Source: Balanoglossus misakiensis (taxonomy: Eukaryota > Hemichordata). From it: a stretch of DNA of 64,000 nt. Position numbers and translations under genes: made by a program. Within the stretch, counting starts at the first letter, position 1. Every line of letters starts with the position of its first letter. The stretch lies in contig CM082581.2 in assembly GCA_040954595.2 (NCBI GenBank), positions 12,276,001-12,340,000 of the forward strand, read 5' to 3'. The notes below the pieces were generated by a model. The model saw nothing but the letters and a program-made list of their open reading frames with translations, was not told the origin of the DNA and did not search any database. Below, piece by piece: positions 49,801 through 64,000 of the stretch.

Positions 49801-52800
49801 GTATTGCTCATACAAACAGTCCAAAAGTGGCCAGATGTGTCTACTTTTTTCCAAGTATGTGTCGGTCAGTGGAACTGGTCAAATGACAATGTCCGGCATA
49901 TTTTGTGGGACAAGTTTTGGAAGGTGGAGATTTTACCCTCCTACGTTGTCATGTTGCGACTTACACAGGTGCGAAACTCATGACGTTTTTGTAAACATCC
50001 ACTCAAAAAAAGCAAATAGTCCATTTCATCAAAGAATGCCACACACCCTCTTTGCTATCGGAATTTGATAATAAAACATGTCATTCACAATGCTTAACAA
50101 GATTGAGAGAGATAGATGTTTGAAATATAGCTTTGATGTTGACGGACAAGAAGATTACCCAAAATCTGCCACTGATGGCAGCATAACATTTATACTCGCT
50201 CAATACTTGGTGGCTGATCAGTTTCCGTGTCTTTGTGAGCTAAATGTCTCAAATTTATTATTTTTTTATTCATTAAACAACCAATTATACTGTTTTAACC
50301 AGTTATATTAATTGTTTTGAAATACGACAGATTTTGCTGGAAGCAAATTAGAGAATCATTATTAGAGTAAAATTTTAAGGTGATTTTTTATTAAAAATTA
50401 TTAGTACATGTATATTTTTCAGATATTTATCTTTAGCATGTGATTCTTTTGATCACTGTACACATTAAATGTCCAGCACGGCTATAAAATGTGTGAATCC
50501 CAAACTGAAGAACTGGTTTACCTGCCACCAATTTGAGGGCCACAGTAAAATGTAGGAACGCATGCAAATGAAACTTCCACAATGCACTCACTTTGTCAGA
50601 TAGAAGCTGATAAAATTCTTGACATTTTGGGTTTTATCTGCCACTAAAAGTTATTATCGCCAGTTTATTTTCTTGCCATGAATGGGGCGAAATCAGTTGT
50701 TCAAACATGCATCTGTGTTGAAGACCCTCCAAAGTGGCCACTCATCACAGCTGTTTTTTGTGAATTCACATTTATCACAGGGCCTTTTTCCTAGCTACAA
50801 ACCTCCATGTCACTGCCGAGCATTGAGGTAGGTGGGTAACACCTAGTTCATTGCGTAGCTACGCACTGTGTTCTTTGTTATTAATAATTAAACCCAATGA
50901 GACATCATAATCAGATTCTTAAAATGTCCCATGAAAACACATCTGTTCATTAGCTTGTTGATTTTGACACCTTTTACTGTGTATCTGGCTGTAGAGTGTG
51001 AGACATGCCTGCCTCCTCGATCTCTCGCGCTGTCGTAAACTGCCAGTTTTTCAGACAGTACAAATTTTTCGGCCCTTTTCACTTGGTAATTGAAACTGTG
51101 CATCCCATTGACCTGAGGCTGGGGTCAACTGCATCAAAATTTTCAAGTGTGTGTGGAAAATCAGTAAAGTGTAAGGTACATGCAATCGGAGTAATTCAAC
51201 ACTAAATGTGCGGTGCATTAAAGAGCACACCAATAAATTATGACCTTACCTGTATCCATAGAACACAACTACAGCTTCCAAGATATGCTAGCCATATTGT
51301 GTGCCCATTGTGTTCAATATATTTTATGAATGTACTAAAAAATCAGTAGACAGATGCCCCCCAACCCAGATTAAACAAGCATTTCTTTCTTCTCCAGTTG
51401 AATTTTTTCTGTATGTGTGTCAAATACAGTGCGGTGTTTAAAACTTGTCCATCACTGGGGCGTTTTTTAAGACCCCGGCCGGCTGCAATCTGACCTGCGT
51501 TGTTAAATCGGAAACTGTTTAGTGTACGGGCTGTGCGTCTGTTTGTTTCTGGCATGTGCGCTCCAAACAGCCTCACAAAGAAATTACCTCAGATCAATGG
51601 CTTATGAAGGTGTCAATTTCAAGTCGGATAAATAAACTTCAACACCGGCTGTGACAAGCGACATCTCAAATTGACACAGAACTGCAGTTTTTCCCCCTTT
51701 TTTTCCCCTTCCCGGATCCACTACGTGTGCTCAACCACGCTAACAAACAAAACTACAGTTTTATCACCAGAAAAATCACTAGATTTTCATCTAGTTTATT
51801 AGTGTATGTGATATTAAGCGCCAGCGGAGACCAATTTTTAATATTGCTTACGCATATAAACCTGTAGTGATATCAGCAGCTTTCCTTTGTATCGTTCCAC
51901 TATAGAAACATTAATTGTCATTTTGCGTTGGAAAGAGACTCCTCAAATAGTTATTTCCAATGGAAAGTCTCATTTTTCAATTTTATGTGTTGTGTCAGCA
52001 AATGGTGCCATAATGAATTATTGTCTTGGTCACAGAATTGATTGTACAGTAACCTCCATCTGATTAGTGTGTTATTCAGACCGGATTAACAATGCTTTAG
52101 TGGTTATTGAGGCCATAGATCTGTAAGCGAGCCAAATTCATTTAGTTTCCAATTACTAATGATAATGTATTAAGTTTGGCTATTAGAATTTAAGAAATGA
52201 ACCGCAAGTAATTTTATATTATTAGGCAGAAAATTCTGTTTATGTGCCATAAATTGCCCAAAGTGAGTTAAGGCGGCTATTAAAGATTATAGGGGGGTAT
52301 TATTCTGTAAGGGTGTAATGATGCAAAAAAATGGAGATTTGTGTGGTCATGTAGTGATTACAGAGGGTAGGGGGTTAGCGTCCCCTCTTGGTTCGCTGTT
52401 GATTTGAGGAGCTGAACGACCACCCGCCCTGGGGGGACACTTAAACAGAATAATGCTGATAGCCGTGATGGAGTTGTTTCTATTGAAGGTGCAGAAATTC
52501 TGAATCATAAAACCTTGTGTGTGTCACTGGCTTTGTCATTTGCACAGCAGAAAAAATGATCTCGGAACAGCACAGCCATTAAACTGTTCTCGCATGTCTA
52601 GATGCTGTTTGTATTGAACAAATTAAAGCTATAATAATTTGTTGGTCAAATTCTGTATATTTTCATATATATATAAAACATTTCCTACATAAGTGAAAAT
52701 TGGAAGTAGAAATCATTAATTAGTAGTAGGTATACAGACAGTTCAAAATACATTTTTAAAGATTCAATAATCTGTTTAAATTGCAGTAGAATGCAATTCT

Positions 52801-55800
52801 TTTTTTACTCCTTTTACGAAATAAAAGTTTTGACTTTGTGTTCTTTAGTTCCTGACTTACAGCTCGCAAAAATTTAGATCGGTTGAAATAATGACATTTT
52901 TTATGGTGTCTTATTTTTTATTTATCCCATTTTTTATTGTACTTCATATGTAATGCTCGTATCTCATTTTGATGTGTACAGTAAAACAGAAACAGCACGA
53001 TGGGATATGAAGGCCGATATGAATATTGTTATTATCTTGATTTGGGCTTCTGTGGGTGTGAAAAAGACATATCTCAGGTTCTCTGATATATTCATAGTAA
53101 ATCTTTCATAGATTCTTGGCTCAAGGCAATTTAGAACTGTCGAAATATGGTCTGATTTTGATTTTTTGTCAAGTTTGACTTGCATCGCATGTTTGGCACC
53201 GTATGTGCCATCATAGCGCTGTTTGCCGCGACGCATCATCACAGCAGAGTTTGAGAGTGATTACATCCTTCTTTTAGCGGTGTTGTAAAAGCCTAGCAGC
53301 GGTATTCGGGTTGCGTTAGACAGCAATGTGTTGAACACGTTCCGATCTTTTATCTACGAAGTGCTTGATTTGCAGCTTGTGGTTGACGATGATGTGAAAT
53401 ATTTTGGTGTATAAATATGGCTTCCGGCTGTAATTTGTGGCAAACTGTTCCAAATTACAGTACCCAGTCCAAATATGCAGCTTGTGCAGGTCGCCCAGAA
53501 TCAACTGTTTACCGTGTGTTATGAGGGGAGTCTTTTTCGGAACGGGATTTCTCCCAGTTTAATGTGACTCCCAGTTGATGTTGGAACCACGCTTAGAAAC
53601 AACAAATAGTTAAAACTGTTTAGGTCGTAAACCTTTAGGTGAAGACGGGCAAACAAGATGGTGTTTATCTGGCTTGGTCGCAAACTGGCCAAAAGAGACC
53701 ACCTCGCGTTAATTACTGTAAATTCTAAAACAAATAAACATACATTAGGGAATAGATAAATGATTTGACTCAAGGATTTGCTTGAAAAGATGAATTTGAC
53801 AGAGGCAATAGTTGAGTTCAGCCGAGCACAGTCATTTTGACGTAGGAGGGAGCTCCGATGTACCTAGTCAACCCAGTTCAAACAAACTGCCGGGAATCCT
53901 TGTTGATCTCCAAGTATTTCAGTATGGTGCCTTGCAATGCTCCATAAATCAAGCCTTTATTTGTATGTAATGTCCAAAGTTTGATGCTTCTCCTGTGTTC
54001 AAGTTTGAAGCGCTCGGGACGGTTTACTTCTCGAAGTTGCCTCCATCAAAATTAATTGTAAACAGGTCATGCCGGGCTGTGTGGGTAAGAGCCCAGAATT
54101 AACAAACAAAAAATCAGAAATTGTTGATGAAATGACAGACAATGATGGTGTTTTGAATTGTTTCATGTAGCTGCATTCCGCGGGTAATGCTGCCGCAAAC
54201 TCAGAAGATGTGCTCGGTCGTGCTAATGGTAGTTCGTAGTCATAGCATGTTAATTTCTGAGTGTCTAAATACTTGGTGTGAAATCCTACAGAAGACACTT
54301 GTACTCTCATAATGCATCTACTTGACATGATTACTGAGAGATTTTTAGACGAAGTGTGATCATCTCTCTTCTGTGAAGAAAAATCTTTAAGGACGGTTGT
54401 TCTGGTATATTCGTTACATCAATTCCAACAGCTACATGCACAAAAATGCACGTATACATTTACAACCAGACATGGAGTACACGAGTTTTCATGTTCTTCA
54501 AAAATGGCACAAATGAATCAGTGAATTTTACAAACAAGTTTGAGGATTTTACCTTGACTTTGGTGGGACAATGCACTTTGGGTAATTGTTTTGAACGTCA
54601 ATTTAACAGAATAGATGTACAGCCTCACTGCAACGTGTGTGAGATTATTATGCATGACTGATTCCACAATTAAAGTTCAAGGCTCATTTGCCGAACACAG
54701 GGGCAGTCTCAAGTTATTTTTTATGGCTCAATTTTTCCATAAATTGATAGAACAATAAGTCAAGAAGTGGAATATTAAATAAGATCAATTCAGCGAGCTT
54801 TAAGAGGTACTTGCCATCGAACGAGACCTCTTTAGCCCCTGTGCTCCGTTAATATCAGAAAGGCTCTTAAACTTTAACCGCAGAAAAAAAATAATTGTGA
54901 TTTCACCGCGGACAAATTAAAGAAATAAATCTGAAAATATTGCATAATGGCCCGAAGCCAGATCATTATCTTTCTGCGACTCATTATGGGGCATGTTTTA
55001 TTGCGGTGGGGGCAAAATATGAAATTTAAAATTTCGCTATTTTGTGACTGCTACGGCTGTATTGCCAGCAGTTATGGATATGCTATAGAGTTTTTATATT
55101 CATGTCTGCTACGCTAACGATCAATCTGAGACAGGGGTCAGATGGGGAGGTCGCGGGGTGCGCGACTAGGTGAAGAAGTAGCTGGAAAATAACAAGCAAC
55201 CTGGTAAAGGTGGCTGGTGTTTGAATTGGCCAATTAAAATAATAATGAAGGCGTCATATATCATTTGAACTCGGATGACAGTCCATGTCATGAGAATGGA
55301 ATATTTGTGTCTTTTGATTCAGTGTAATGTCTGCTCTCCTGATGGATGTGTGGCATTGACATCAAGCTACTTCAAAAGTGCTAGTAACAATGTTCAAGAT
55401 ATATTTCAATGATTACCCTTACAAGGGGCAAATTGGATCATATTTCGATAGAAATGAATGCAGAAATTATCAGAATTTGATTGTATTAGGAAGAAAAGAT
55501 TGTGCTAGTTTGTAGAAGATTTATCAATGAAATGATCATTATAATCGCACATGGAATGGCATCTCTTCTTTTCTCACTTTCATTGTGAAATATCTTTGTT
55601 TCCAAACGCTGCTATTTGTTTCATAGAAAATCTACAGTATTTCTTCACATATTTTCTATTTCATGCTTTTCTGATCACTCTCAATTCAAAATATATAACA
55701 AAATAATTATGAATTTCAGGACTGCCCTTTCCATACTTTTATGACATTATATCTGATATTTCTCCAACATTCAAGTGCTTATTAAAATTTATGTCAGCCC

Positions 55801-58800
55801 CCTTAATGTAATAAAGCACTCTTTTATTGTTGTGTACAATTGTTCTCAGTTTGAAATCTTGAAAGTTATATTAAAATCCGGTATGAAGTCTTTTGATTGC
55901 TGAGTAGGTTATGAGCTACTTTAACCAGATACAAGAACAGGACGTATTCTCTTTCAAGATCTGGAATTATGAGATATGAGCTGCAATATAATATTCAGAA
56001 GTGACTGTGTGTCAATATTCATATCAAGGGTAGCCATACAACTCCCCCCATCCCTCTATCTTGGGTATGTGTAATAATTTGACCTGTCTGTGGGACCATA
56101 TCTCTCACTGTCTGAGGTTTGTGTGTATTAATATGACTGTCCCTGCTCGACTCAGTCTCTTCGCATTTGTTTGTTTGTTTGTTGCTGTCCAATAGTTCTC
56201 TGTATATGTGTAGACTGTACATGTGTACTGTGAATTGACATCTACAAGAACACATAATCCTTGAACCATTTTTCTCTGTCGCTCTCACACACCCATCTAT
56301 TCCAAGTTGTAGACTGATGTCTCCTCATCTTGTATAATAACGTGTCTGTCTGTTTGCCTAAATATTGCAACATTTAATTGGATTGAACATATAAACTACA
56401 TTCATCCACAGATGTTGCCTGTGGTCATCTGGGTATTTGATTAGCTTTATGAAGATAATTACGTTGTATGATCGGTTCAAAAAGCAATATCCGAGTTGCC
56501 AAGAAATGATACCCCTATTAACTGAGAACGTGTTACGGGGAATCAAACTGAATTGCATCTACAATATTTTAATAGTCTTTGACTGAAACTTAGGGTTCTG
56601 TATCACTCTGTGCATACTAATGAGATATTTGCATAATTTACATCACTGTCAAGTGGGAGTTTTGTCTAAATTTTGCAAGTACAGTGCTATAGTCATGGGT
56701 GCAAAGATGAAAGAAAATCCCCCTTGTCAGTTTTGTCGTCAAAATAACATGATTTGTGTTTCTATGTTCAGAGAACAGATCTTGAAACCACCGCGATTGA
56801 TTTAATGCACATGATGATCATTTTAGTCACGTTTTGTTCATCTGTATTTTCTGAGCTGTTTCCCAAATTGAGGATCAGCAAGAACGGTTGTCCAAGTACT
56901 TACACAAAGGGCTCCCAGGGCAGTTTCAAATAATTATTACTGTCTCTTTAATAGCCACCAAAACGAGGTCAGGGGATGTATGTTCAAGTACTTATCAGTT
57001 CGAGTGCTATCTGTATAAAACTCTCTGACTTTCAAATATTTGCAGATGAGTTTCTAAACTTTTTAGCCTTGATCAGAAACCAGAAGCCTTTGAAAGACAC
57101 ATAAGTTTTCTTTTAGTCGTTGATTGTCGTGTTTGTCCGCCGCTAAACTGTTTAAAACAGAGTCGCAGCAGATTCAGGTGCGTTTGTTTGTCAACAAACA
57201 TGCTCCAGACCGTAGTTGTTGTGTGTGCCCTTTGAGGATTACTTGAAGTACTTTGTTCATTCGTCATTCCCATCTACTGTCATTGTCTGTGTACACCTGC
57301 GTCAACTTTGCTCTGATCTCTCCAAACTGAAGAAATCATAAAAGTCCTGAATAATATTTTTGCCGTGTCATATCAATGGGTGCAATGTTTCTTGTGAGTA
57401 GGGCAAATATTTTCAACAGTTTTGATACAAACGATATTCAAGGTCATATTGTTTTCTTGCTAAAATTGTCAGGGATTTTATTCTTTCCAAAAAAATCTGT
57501 AAAAGACTTTTTCAGTCATGAATTTCTGTAGGAATGACAAGTGCACAAATGGAAATTTACATTTTGATGGTAAATGTTTGACTGAAGTGTAATAGGTGAA
57601 AGGCATCTCAGGAGTGATATTTGCCCCACGTGTAGATGTGTGTCTACTTGGATTTGTGAATTGATGAGAGCAAGTTATGAAACTGAAAATTTATTGTTTT
57701 CTGTGTTTTATGGACCATAAGGTGGTAATCCATCAGTACACATCCACTAACTGTTGATATTGAAAATTTTAGCCCATAAATTCACACTTTTGAATATTTA
57801 TCACTATTTCCAAATATTGGCAGTTAGTGTAGGGTATGACGTCTGATTTGCGCGGTCAGATCGTTTGTCATGAATTCTGATGACTGCCTGAGAACTGACC
57901 ATCTTTGAATCTTTGCACATGGCGCAGTGTCAGGCTTAGGTTGGACAACACGGTTCAGAGATTCGCGGATTATGTCAATTTTAAAGAGATTGCAGCCACC
58001 TTGCGTTCGATCCCTGCCTAACACATGAGGAACTGCACCGTGATCACATAAGTGAAAAGAAAACAGTAATATTCATAAAGTCCAGGTCAGGTGTGAGGCT
58101 TGACTTGTCAAATAGCCGCCGAATATTAGTCAAATGCCCTCCACCTGAGTGCTTTACAGATTAAATCTTTCCCAGCAAATAAATTCCTTGGATATAGGGA
58201 TCGAGCCGTTCACAGATGTTTAAGTGTAAATAGGAAGGAGGTTAAGTCATGGTGCGGATGACCCCAACCCTTGAGCGAATAGACGGAGTTAGCTGAGTTA
58301 GCCGCTGGATCAAATATTGAAATACACTAACCCAAGGATTGTTGCTTGGTTTTGCATATGGGGCATTGTTGACTCAGCTTTTGTCAACTTTGTGCTTACT
58401 GCCAGTGCAATATGTTGCCAGACTTTTTGTGAAGGAAGTCAAATTAGTCCGTACAGCAATACCTTCAGTACTTGGTCATATTTCTTTAATCATTTTTTGT
58501 GCACCACAGATGCATTTGCATGTTAATGAGTTTGCACATTCCTTAAAAAGCCTCTTTCATTAGGTTGGGATGGCCAATACATTTCCAAAGTTCTCCTAAA
58601 ATTTTATATGTAAATATGTAAAAGTGGTAGACGTATAAAATATCCTGAAAAGTGGCAGTACTTTCAGGTCATGTGATTCCAAATGGCTTGAGCAACAGTG
58701 CCATTGGCGCTACTTTATTTTTGTTGAAAACAATCAGTGAATCACCCAAACACTCTGCCTCCGCACCATAGAACAAGGCCTGAAATACAGAAAACGCAGC

Positions 58801-61800
58801 AGTGTTTGAGTGATTTGCCAGTTGCCATGGCAATGTATTTCGCTCGGTAAAAGTGTGGCAAAGCTGTGTTAGTGCCAGGTTTGACAAAGGAGAATGGAGA
58901 TAGATGTGTCTGAATTAAGTGAAGTATGGAATTATTCCGGAATCATTCCGACATCCCTGGCATTTTATGTGGAAGTTCAGATTTCTCATTTTAATACAAA
59001 TTGTTGAGCATTTACTCATTGCCATTTGCAATAAAGAAAGGTGTCCAGAAAGACGTGATTTATTGCAACTTAATATGTGTTGATGTCCCATATGCCCTTT
59101 ACTGTTGAATAGCGCTCTTATAATCATAAGAGTATCACATTTATTATAACACAGCTTCTGAACTCTCATTTCCAATGAAACAAGTCTGCAGTTTTTTATC
59201 TCTCTTTGGGCATGTCAGTCACTTTACTATCAAGTCGGTCCATTTTATCTGTGTCACTCATCGTGGTCTCTTTATTTTCAGTTATAAAGCCATTAATGTG
59301 ATCTTCGCTTTGTGTGAATAAAAATGCTGATTTTAACCTTGCTCATGCAATACTCATATTTAAAAAAAATTCTTTCATGTCAGGAGTAACATAGGATTAT
59401 GAGTAACAGTTGTCTGCCATGCAAGTTTTTTTTGTGTGGAAAGATTTATCGTAGTTCAAAAAGCTAAGAAGCAAGTAAAATCAAGTTTGTGGTGTATGGG
59501 CTTTTTGCCTTTATAGGAAATAATGTGGTCGTGACTCTGTTCCATAGATATCACACCTCTGTAGGAAATCATGTGAAGGTCGATTGCTACAGGAAAACCT
59601 TGAGGCAACTCTACCGTATCTGTGGAAGTCTTCATATAAAATTATGTGGAAATCATGTAGAGATTAAAAATGAAAAAAAAAAGTATTTTAATCGCACAGA
59701 ATCACAAATGAGTAAGTCAATCATGCTCCAGGTAAACTGTTGCAGTGGCTAGATGATCATTCTAACTATAGAGGGAGTTATTTATCACGGAATTAGGGTT
59801 GGTGGGGGCAATGAGAAAGAAGGAAGTAAAAAACCCCACCCTAAGACAGACCAGTGACACCAGGTGTTGAGTTTGAGACCTTTAGCCACGATATTGGTGA
59901 CCCTGTCATTGGAAACTAATTTAGGGAGATTTTTTTATCATCCGGTATGATTAATAAAATGGAGTAATTATTATGACCCACACCTGCAAGGTAATTACAG
60001 TTTGGTTCTGAATATAGCCGTGATGTGTAGGTCAGACATGTCTGCTCCTCTATGAAGTGTTTCGTGTCGGCATCTTTTCTTCCTCCCAGACACATTCCTG
60101 TATCACCCGAGAAAGTACTTGGTTTGTTATTTCACTCCTTCAGTCATGTCATCAACACAGAGAACACCCCCTGTTTAGCTCAAGTGGAGCCAACCTTAAC
60201 ATTGAAAACAAAGGGGTTGGACCAAAGCATGGTTATTACGGGGGTTGACAGATTTTACCTGTGAAAAGGTGAAAAAAATGCACAGGTGAAAAAATGATTC
60301 TATAAAGTTTACTTCCCGTTGAGTGTTAAAAGACCTCTTGTGCATGTTTTACACCATTGGTCATTCTGGCTTGATGTTCATTTTATTGTGTGAGGTCTAT
60401 AACGGCAAAACTTCAAGTATTTGAACATGATTTTATTGAAAAGCTGAATTTTATGAGTCATCAATAGAGAGCTTTAACACGAAGTGTACTTCATTGTGGC
60501 TTTGTTCGAATCAACCTGGTTTTTCTGTGTAAATTTGTCGAAGCTTTCAAAGCTGAGTTCTTGGCATTGAATGTGCTTTTACACATTTTCATCCATGGTT
60601 ACCGGGTAATGCCTTGAACAAGTTTATCTTGGGCGTTCAAACACATGGTAACCACATTTTTACTAGGACAAACTGTATTTATGTATTTTCCTCTGGTTTG
60701 TTTGGGTGTTTTTTATTTGACAGCATCCTATTGGAATCTTTTTATTGTGTGCTCGTAGATCGTGATGGCAAATCCCACCCTTCCTGTGTAGTAACTTAAA
60801 CATTTTGAAATCTGTCCGCAGTAACTCCGAAGTCAACGCCTGTACAAGATATCCTGATTAGTTAATTACTAAGTTTACATCAAACTCTGTCTGGGTCCTG
60901 TCTTCAAAATGACACAAGCTGTTTTTAAGCAATTTAATAAAAGAAATTGACATTATATCATAGCGAGATTCAAAAAGATTTAAGATTTAGAGCTATGAAG
61001 TTCCACTCTTGTCAGCATAATAGTCTAACAGATAAGAAAAATCTGGTCTTATCAGATTGCTTGATCGTTTGTCAACAAAAGAAGGATATTAAATAAAAAT
61101 ATGCCCGTTTTTCATATGCAATCGCAATACCGATACAGGTTTTGAATTAGTTCGCCTTTGGAAGCTGGTATGGTATGAAAAAACTAGATGCGATATGCGT
61201 ATTAAACACAGCTTTTCATATTGTGTGGAGTCTTATCACACGTAGTCTAAATTGTATTAAACCTGATAACAGATATTGGCTGACGTGTTGGTCCTGAAAA
61301 TGTCTGAAAACATGGAAATTGTCAATGAAAGGAAAGTTATAAAAAGGATATTGCGCTATTGTAACTCGATTTTCAAATAATACACTGATAAACATCTGCA
61401 TAGTTTGGATGTCATCCTCGTTGATAAAATTCACAGCTTCGTGTATGTTTTCTGAAAGGAACACGATAACTATTGGCATAAACTCAGCACCAGAAGATTT
61501 CTTCACTTTTCAGAATCAGAAGTCTGGTGGTGAAAGAATGTAAATATTAGTATTTTTTAGAAAATTCAAATTCAGCCTTGAAAGTTTTGCAACTTTTTCA
61601 TCAGTTTGGTTCAGTTTTCAGATGGAGGATCGACTTCTATAAACATGGTGGCCACTCACGCTGTGAATGCGGCAAACTGAAGCCGACAAAAACTATGTTT
61701 ACCAGATTCATCACATAACATGTGTTTGCTATCCCTGGTCGCATGTGGCCCGAACCGAACTCTGCATGTTGTTGGCAGCATTACTATCAACACACCTGCA

Positions 61801-64000
61801 TTGACAATTTACTGCTGGGGTCAGGGGTTAAGGACTTTAATAAAAGAGACATTCCAGATTATTATGGTGGAGTTGACACCTTAGTTAGAAACCCAGGAAT
61901 TAGGACTATGATTAGTCTATTGGACTCGTTATCTTCACTTGCCCTGTAATTATTTTAAAAGAACACCTCTGCACCCCTGAGAGTCATACGTCATGATATG
62001 CAAGGGGGTGTGCCCTGATGGTCCATCGACTCTTCAACGCTCTGTTCGAAACTTCATGTGTGGCTGATCGAAGCTTTACATCGTTATCGAAGCAGCGCAG
62101 TAGAAAAACGTCACTCAACAGTTTTGAAGTGTGCTGTCAGCTGCACATCAGCCAATACCCGGACTGCTGTCCGTCGTAGGGGCTGGGGCAGTGGTTGTGT
62201 GTCACATTTTATTAATAACACTTGCGTGGGTTCTGCCTTCTGGCAATACTTTGTTTCATTCTTTTGTTCGTCTTCTGTGTCTCAGATGAGTGTAACCAAT
62301 CTCTTGTGACACCACCTTATTACCTGACCACAACAGCACGATATGAGCGTTAAAAAAAACATCAAGTAGAACCAGTTTTACATCACAATCACTGGTATTT
62401 ACACATGCACAGACACATACACCTTTCATGGACTTCAGTCTGGTCCAGTGTTTGCTCATTGCTGACTCCCTCTCACAAGAAAATGCCTCATTGGTGTCGA
62501 GTGCGTCAAAAATGCAGAACAAGATTTCTCTCTGACGTTCCACCTCTTTTTTATGAGCGTGACAACGCTGCATGACCGCACGTATAAACCCTTCACACGG
62601 ACTCACCCATCCATTGCTTCACAACACACAACAAGTAGGGCTGTGTTGATACTCAATAAAATATATGTGTAATCAATAATTTGTAATGGGATATTAATGT
62701 CGCCCGCACTCTGAAAAAGGAGCCCATTCATTACAAGTCCAAACACGGGTTTCATTTGTTTATCATCACGGCCCTAGTTTGCTATCATCTCCTCATGTAC
62801 CTGTCACTGGTCTGTAATCATTTCATGTTGATTGGGTGCCAGAAGTGGCAGGGCGATTGGCCAGGCCGTGGGTTTCGAAAATTCCACCAGACTAACGGGC
62901 TGGTTTCGTGTCGGGTTGGGATGTTTTCACAGCTGAGAAAGGCCAGCCGGGGAGATTCTTGAACTCTGACACGGAGACACTGACAAGTAGCCGAGCAAAG
63001 TGGGTAACGTCTAAGAGTAACAAACAGTATGTCATCGTGGACAAGACAACCGCTGCCATCATAATGTACAAATAAACAAATTTTCAACTTTTGGGCAGTT
63101 CTTTTGTAACTCTTCAGTTTGGTATAAAGTTTTTCAGACAAAGTTCAGTTGCCTGAACAGTGCGTGATTTTCACCACACTTAGACTGGTCAGCATTCAAA
63201 TTAAAGTGCAACAGTGTGGGCTTGTCAAATTGTGCCGGACGTACTCTCAGACCACTGACTGTAGTGTTCACTTCACAAAATTTCTGCTCAGTTTCTCCGT
63301 TAAACAGCACATGCCGAAACCAGGTGAAATGTATGTCAGTGAAATGTTCTAAAATTGTTTATGCCCAGTGATCAATAAACAATTTTTGGCATATACGGCT
63401 TATCTTAAGGCTACTTGATCAGTGACATCACATGGTCCATACTTCGACGTTATCAATCCCCCTTGTTGAACTCCTCACCTGTTTCAAACAAACGACAGAA
63501 GTTTTCGTCACATGCTGTGCACCAGTGCACGTCTCCTTCCCTTACCACCCCTCTTTTGATAGCATGTGTCTAGACTTACCAAAAGAGTATTAATTTGGGT
63601 ATAATTTGAAAAAACTTCCTGGAGAATGACAATGCAACTTGCTTCTGAACTAGCTGACCCGTGACCTCCAGTCATAATCTATCTTCTTTTTGTATGTCGT
63701 GAAATGGCTTTCTCTTACACCTGTGTGTCATTAAAGCCTCATTATTCAAAGTTTCACAGGTGAATGGACGTGCAACTTCAAATGTTAAGCAAATGTTCGA
63801 ATCCCTCCTAACCGATCGATGGGAGCCTATTCTTCAAATTAGCCAACAACGTGAGGGTGACTGCATGCATACTGTTCTTGTGATTTTGACATATTTATTT
63901 TCATCCAAATGGATTTATCCGTTTAAATTATCTATACTTTAGGTGATTTAATAAACAAAAACAAATAAAAATATCATTGTTGATGCTTCAACAAGGGGGG
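46802..64000 (+). other. INPP5A intron after exon 4 (at least 17 kb, runs off the window)
   Basis: No exon continuing INPP5A (expected to begin ALGSFYF-like) was found, and no other gene was recognised; open frames stay below about 116 codons and look like chance. The DNA is A/T-rich, with homeodomain/POU-type motifs and an X-box-like palindrome (see findings). A possible second tRNA-like B box (GCGTTCGATCCCTGCC) lies near 58002-58017. Confidence 0.65.

Noticed and set aside
62256-62606. 116-codon minus-strand frame
   Set aside because: Low-complexity cysteine/valine stretch from a (CA)n-like run; no family resemblance.
46802-64000. Search for INPP5A exon 5 and later exons
   Set aside because: No segment encoding the expected ALGSFYF, GDxNFR or PAWCDR-type blocks with splice sites was found.

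Overview
The window is animal nuclear DNA. It holds intron-rich, single-copy protein genes with GT-AG introns of about 80-1000 bases in the compact half and introns of more than 10 kb in the last gene. Protein content points to an invertebrate deuterostome (hemichordate, echinoderm or amphioxus grade), but the phylum is an inference. No bacterial, viral or CRISPR content was seen.

Layout: (1) 1-1592 +, the 3' part of B4GALT7 (xylosylprotein beta-1,4-galactosyltransferase). (2) 3532-10856 -, a 16-exon BTB/POZ gene most like BTBD16/germ-cell-less, 675 codons. (3) 12571-19751 -, EIF3A, 20 exons, 1244 codons, with one GC-AG intron. (4) 20132-22300 +, DENND10 (FAM45), 7 exons, 350 codons, head to head with EIF3A over a 380-base shared promoter. 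(5) about 24577-31588 +, a 25-exon TRPM-family cation channel of about 1078 residues without a C-terminal enzyme domain. (6) 33333-46801 and beyond +, the first four coding exons of INPP5A (inositol polyphosphate-5-phosphatase A). Its 12-kb first intron and an intron of more than 17 kb after exon 4 fill the rest of the window. For genes 2-5 I rebuilt the exon chains by hand, and each sums to a whole number of codons, an internal check on the models.

EIF3A, DENND10, a BTBD16-like gene and INPP5A lie together here, and all four map to human 10q26, so this looks like a remnant of an old linkage group. The genes do not form one pathway: they cover glycosaminoglycan linker synthesis, a BTB adaptor, translation initiation, an endosomal DENN protein, a cation channel and IP3 signal termination. 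TRPM and INPP5A both touch calcium signalling, but nothing shows this is more than coincidence.

The non-genic part has a tRNA-derived SINE remnant, two long foldback hairpins (143 and 77 bases), microsatellites, small tandem duplications, several RFX X-box-like palindromes and two POU-octamer/homeodomain motif pairs in the INPP5A introns.
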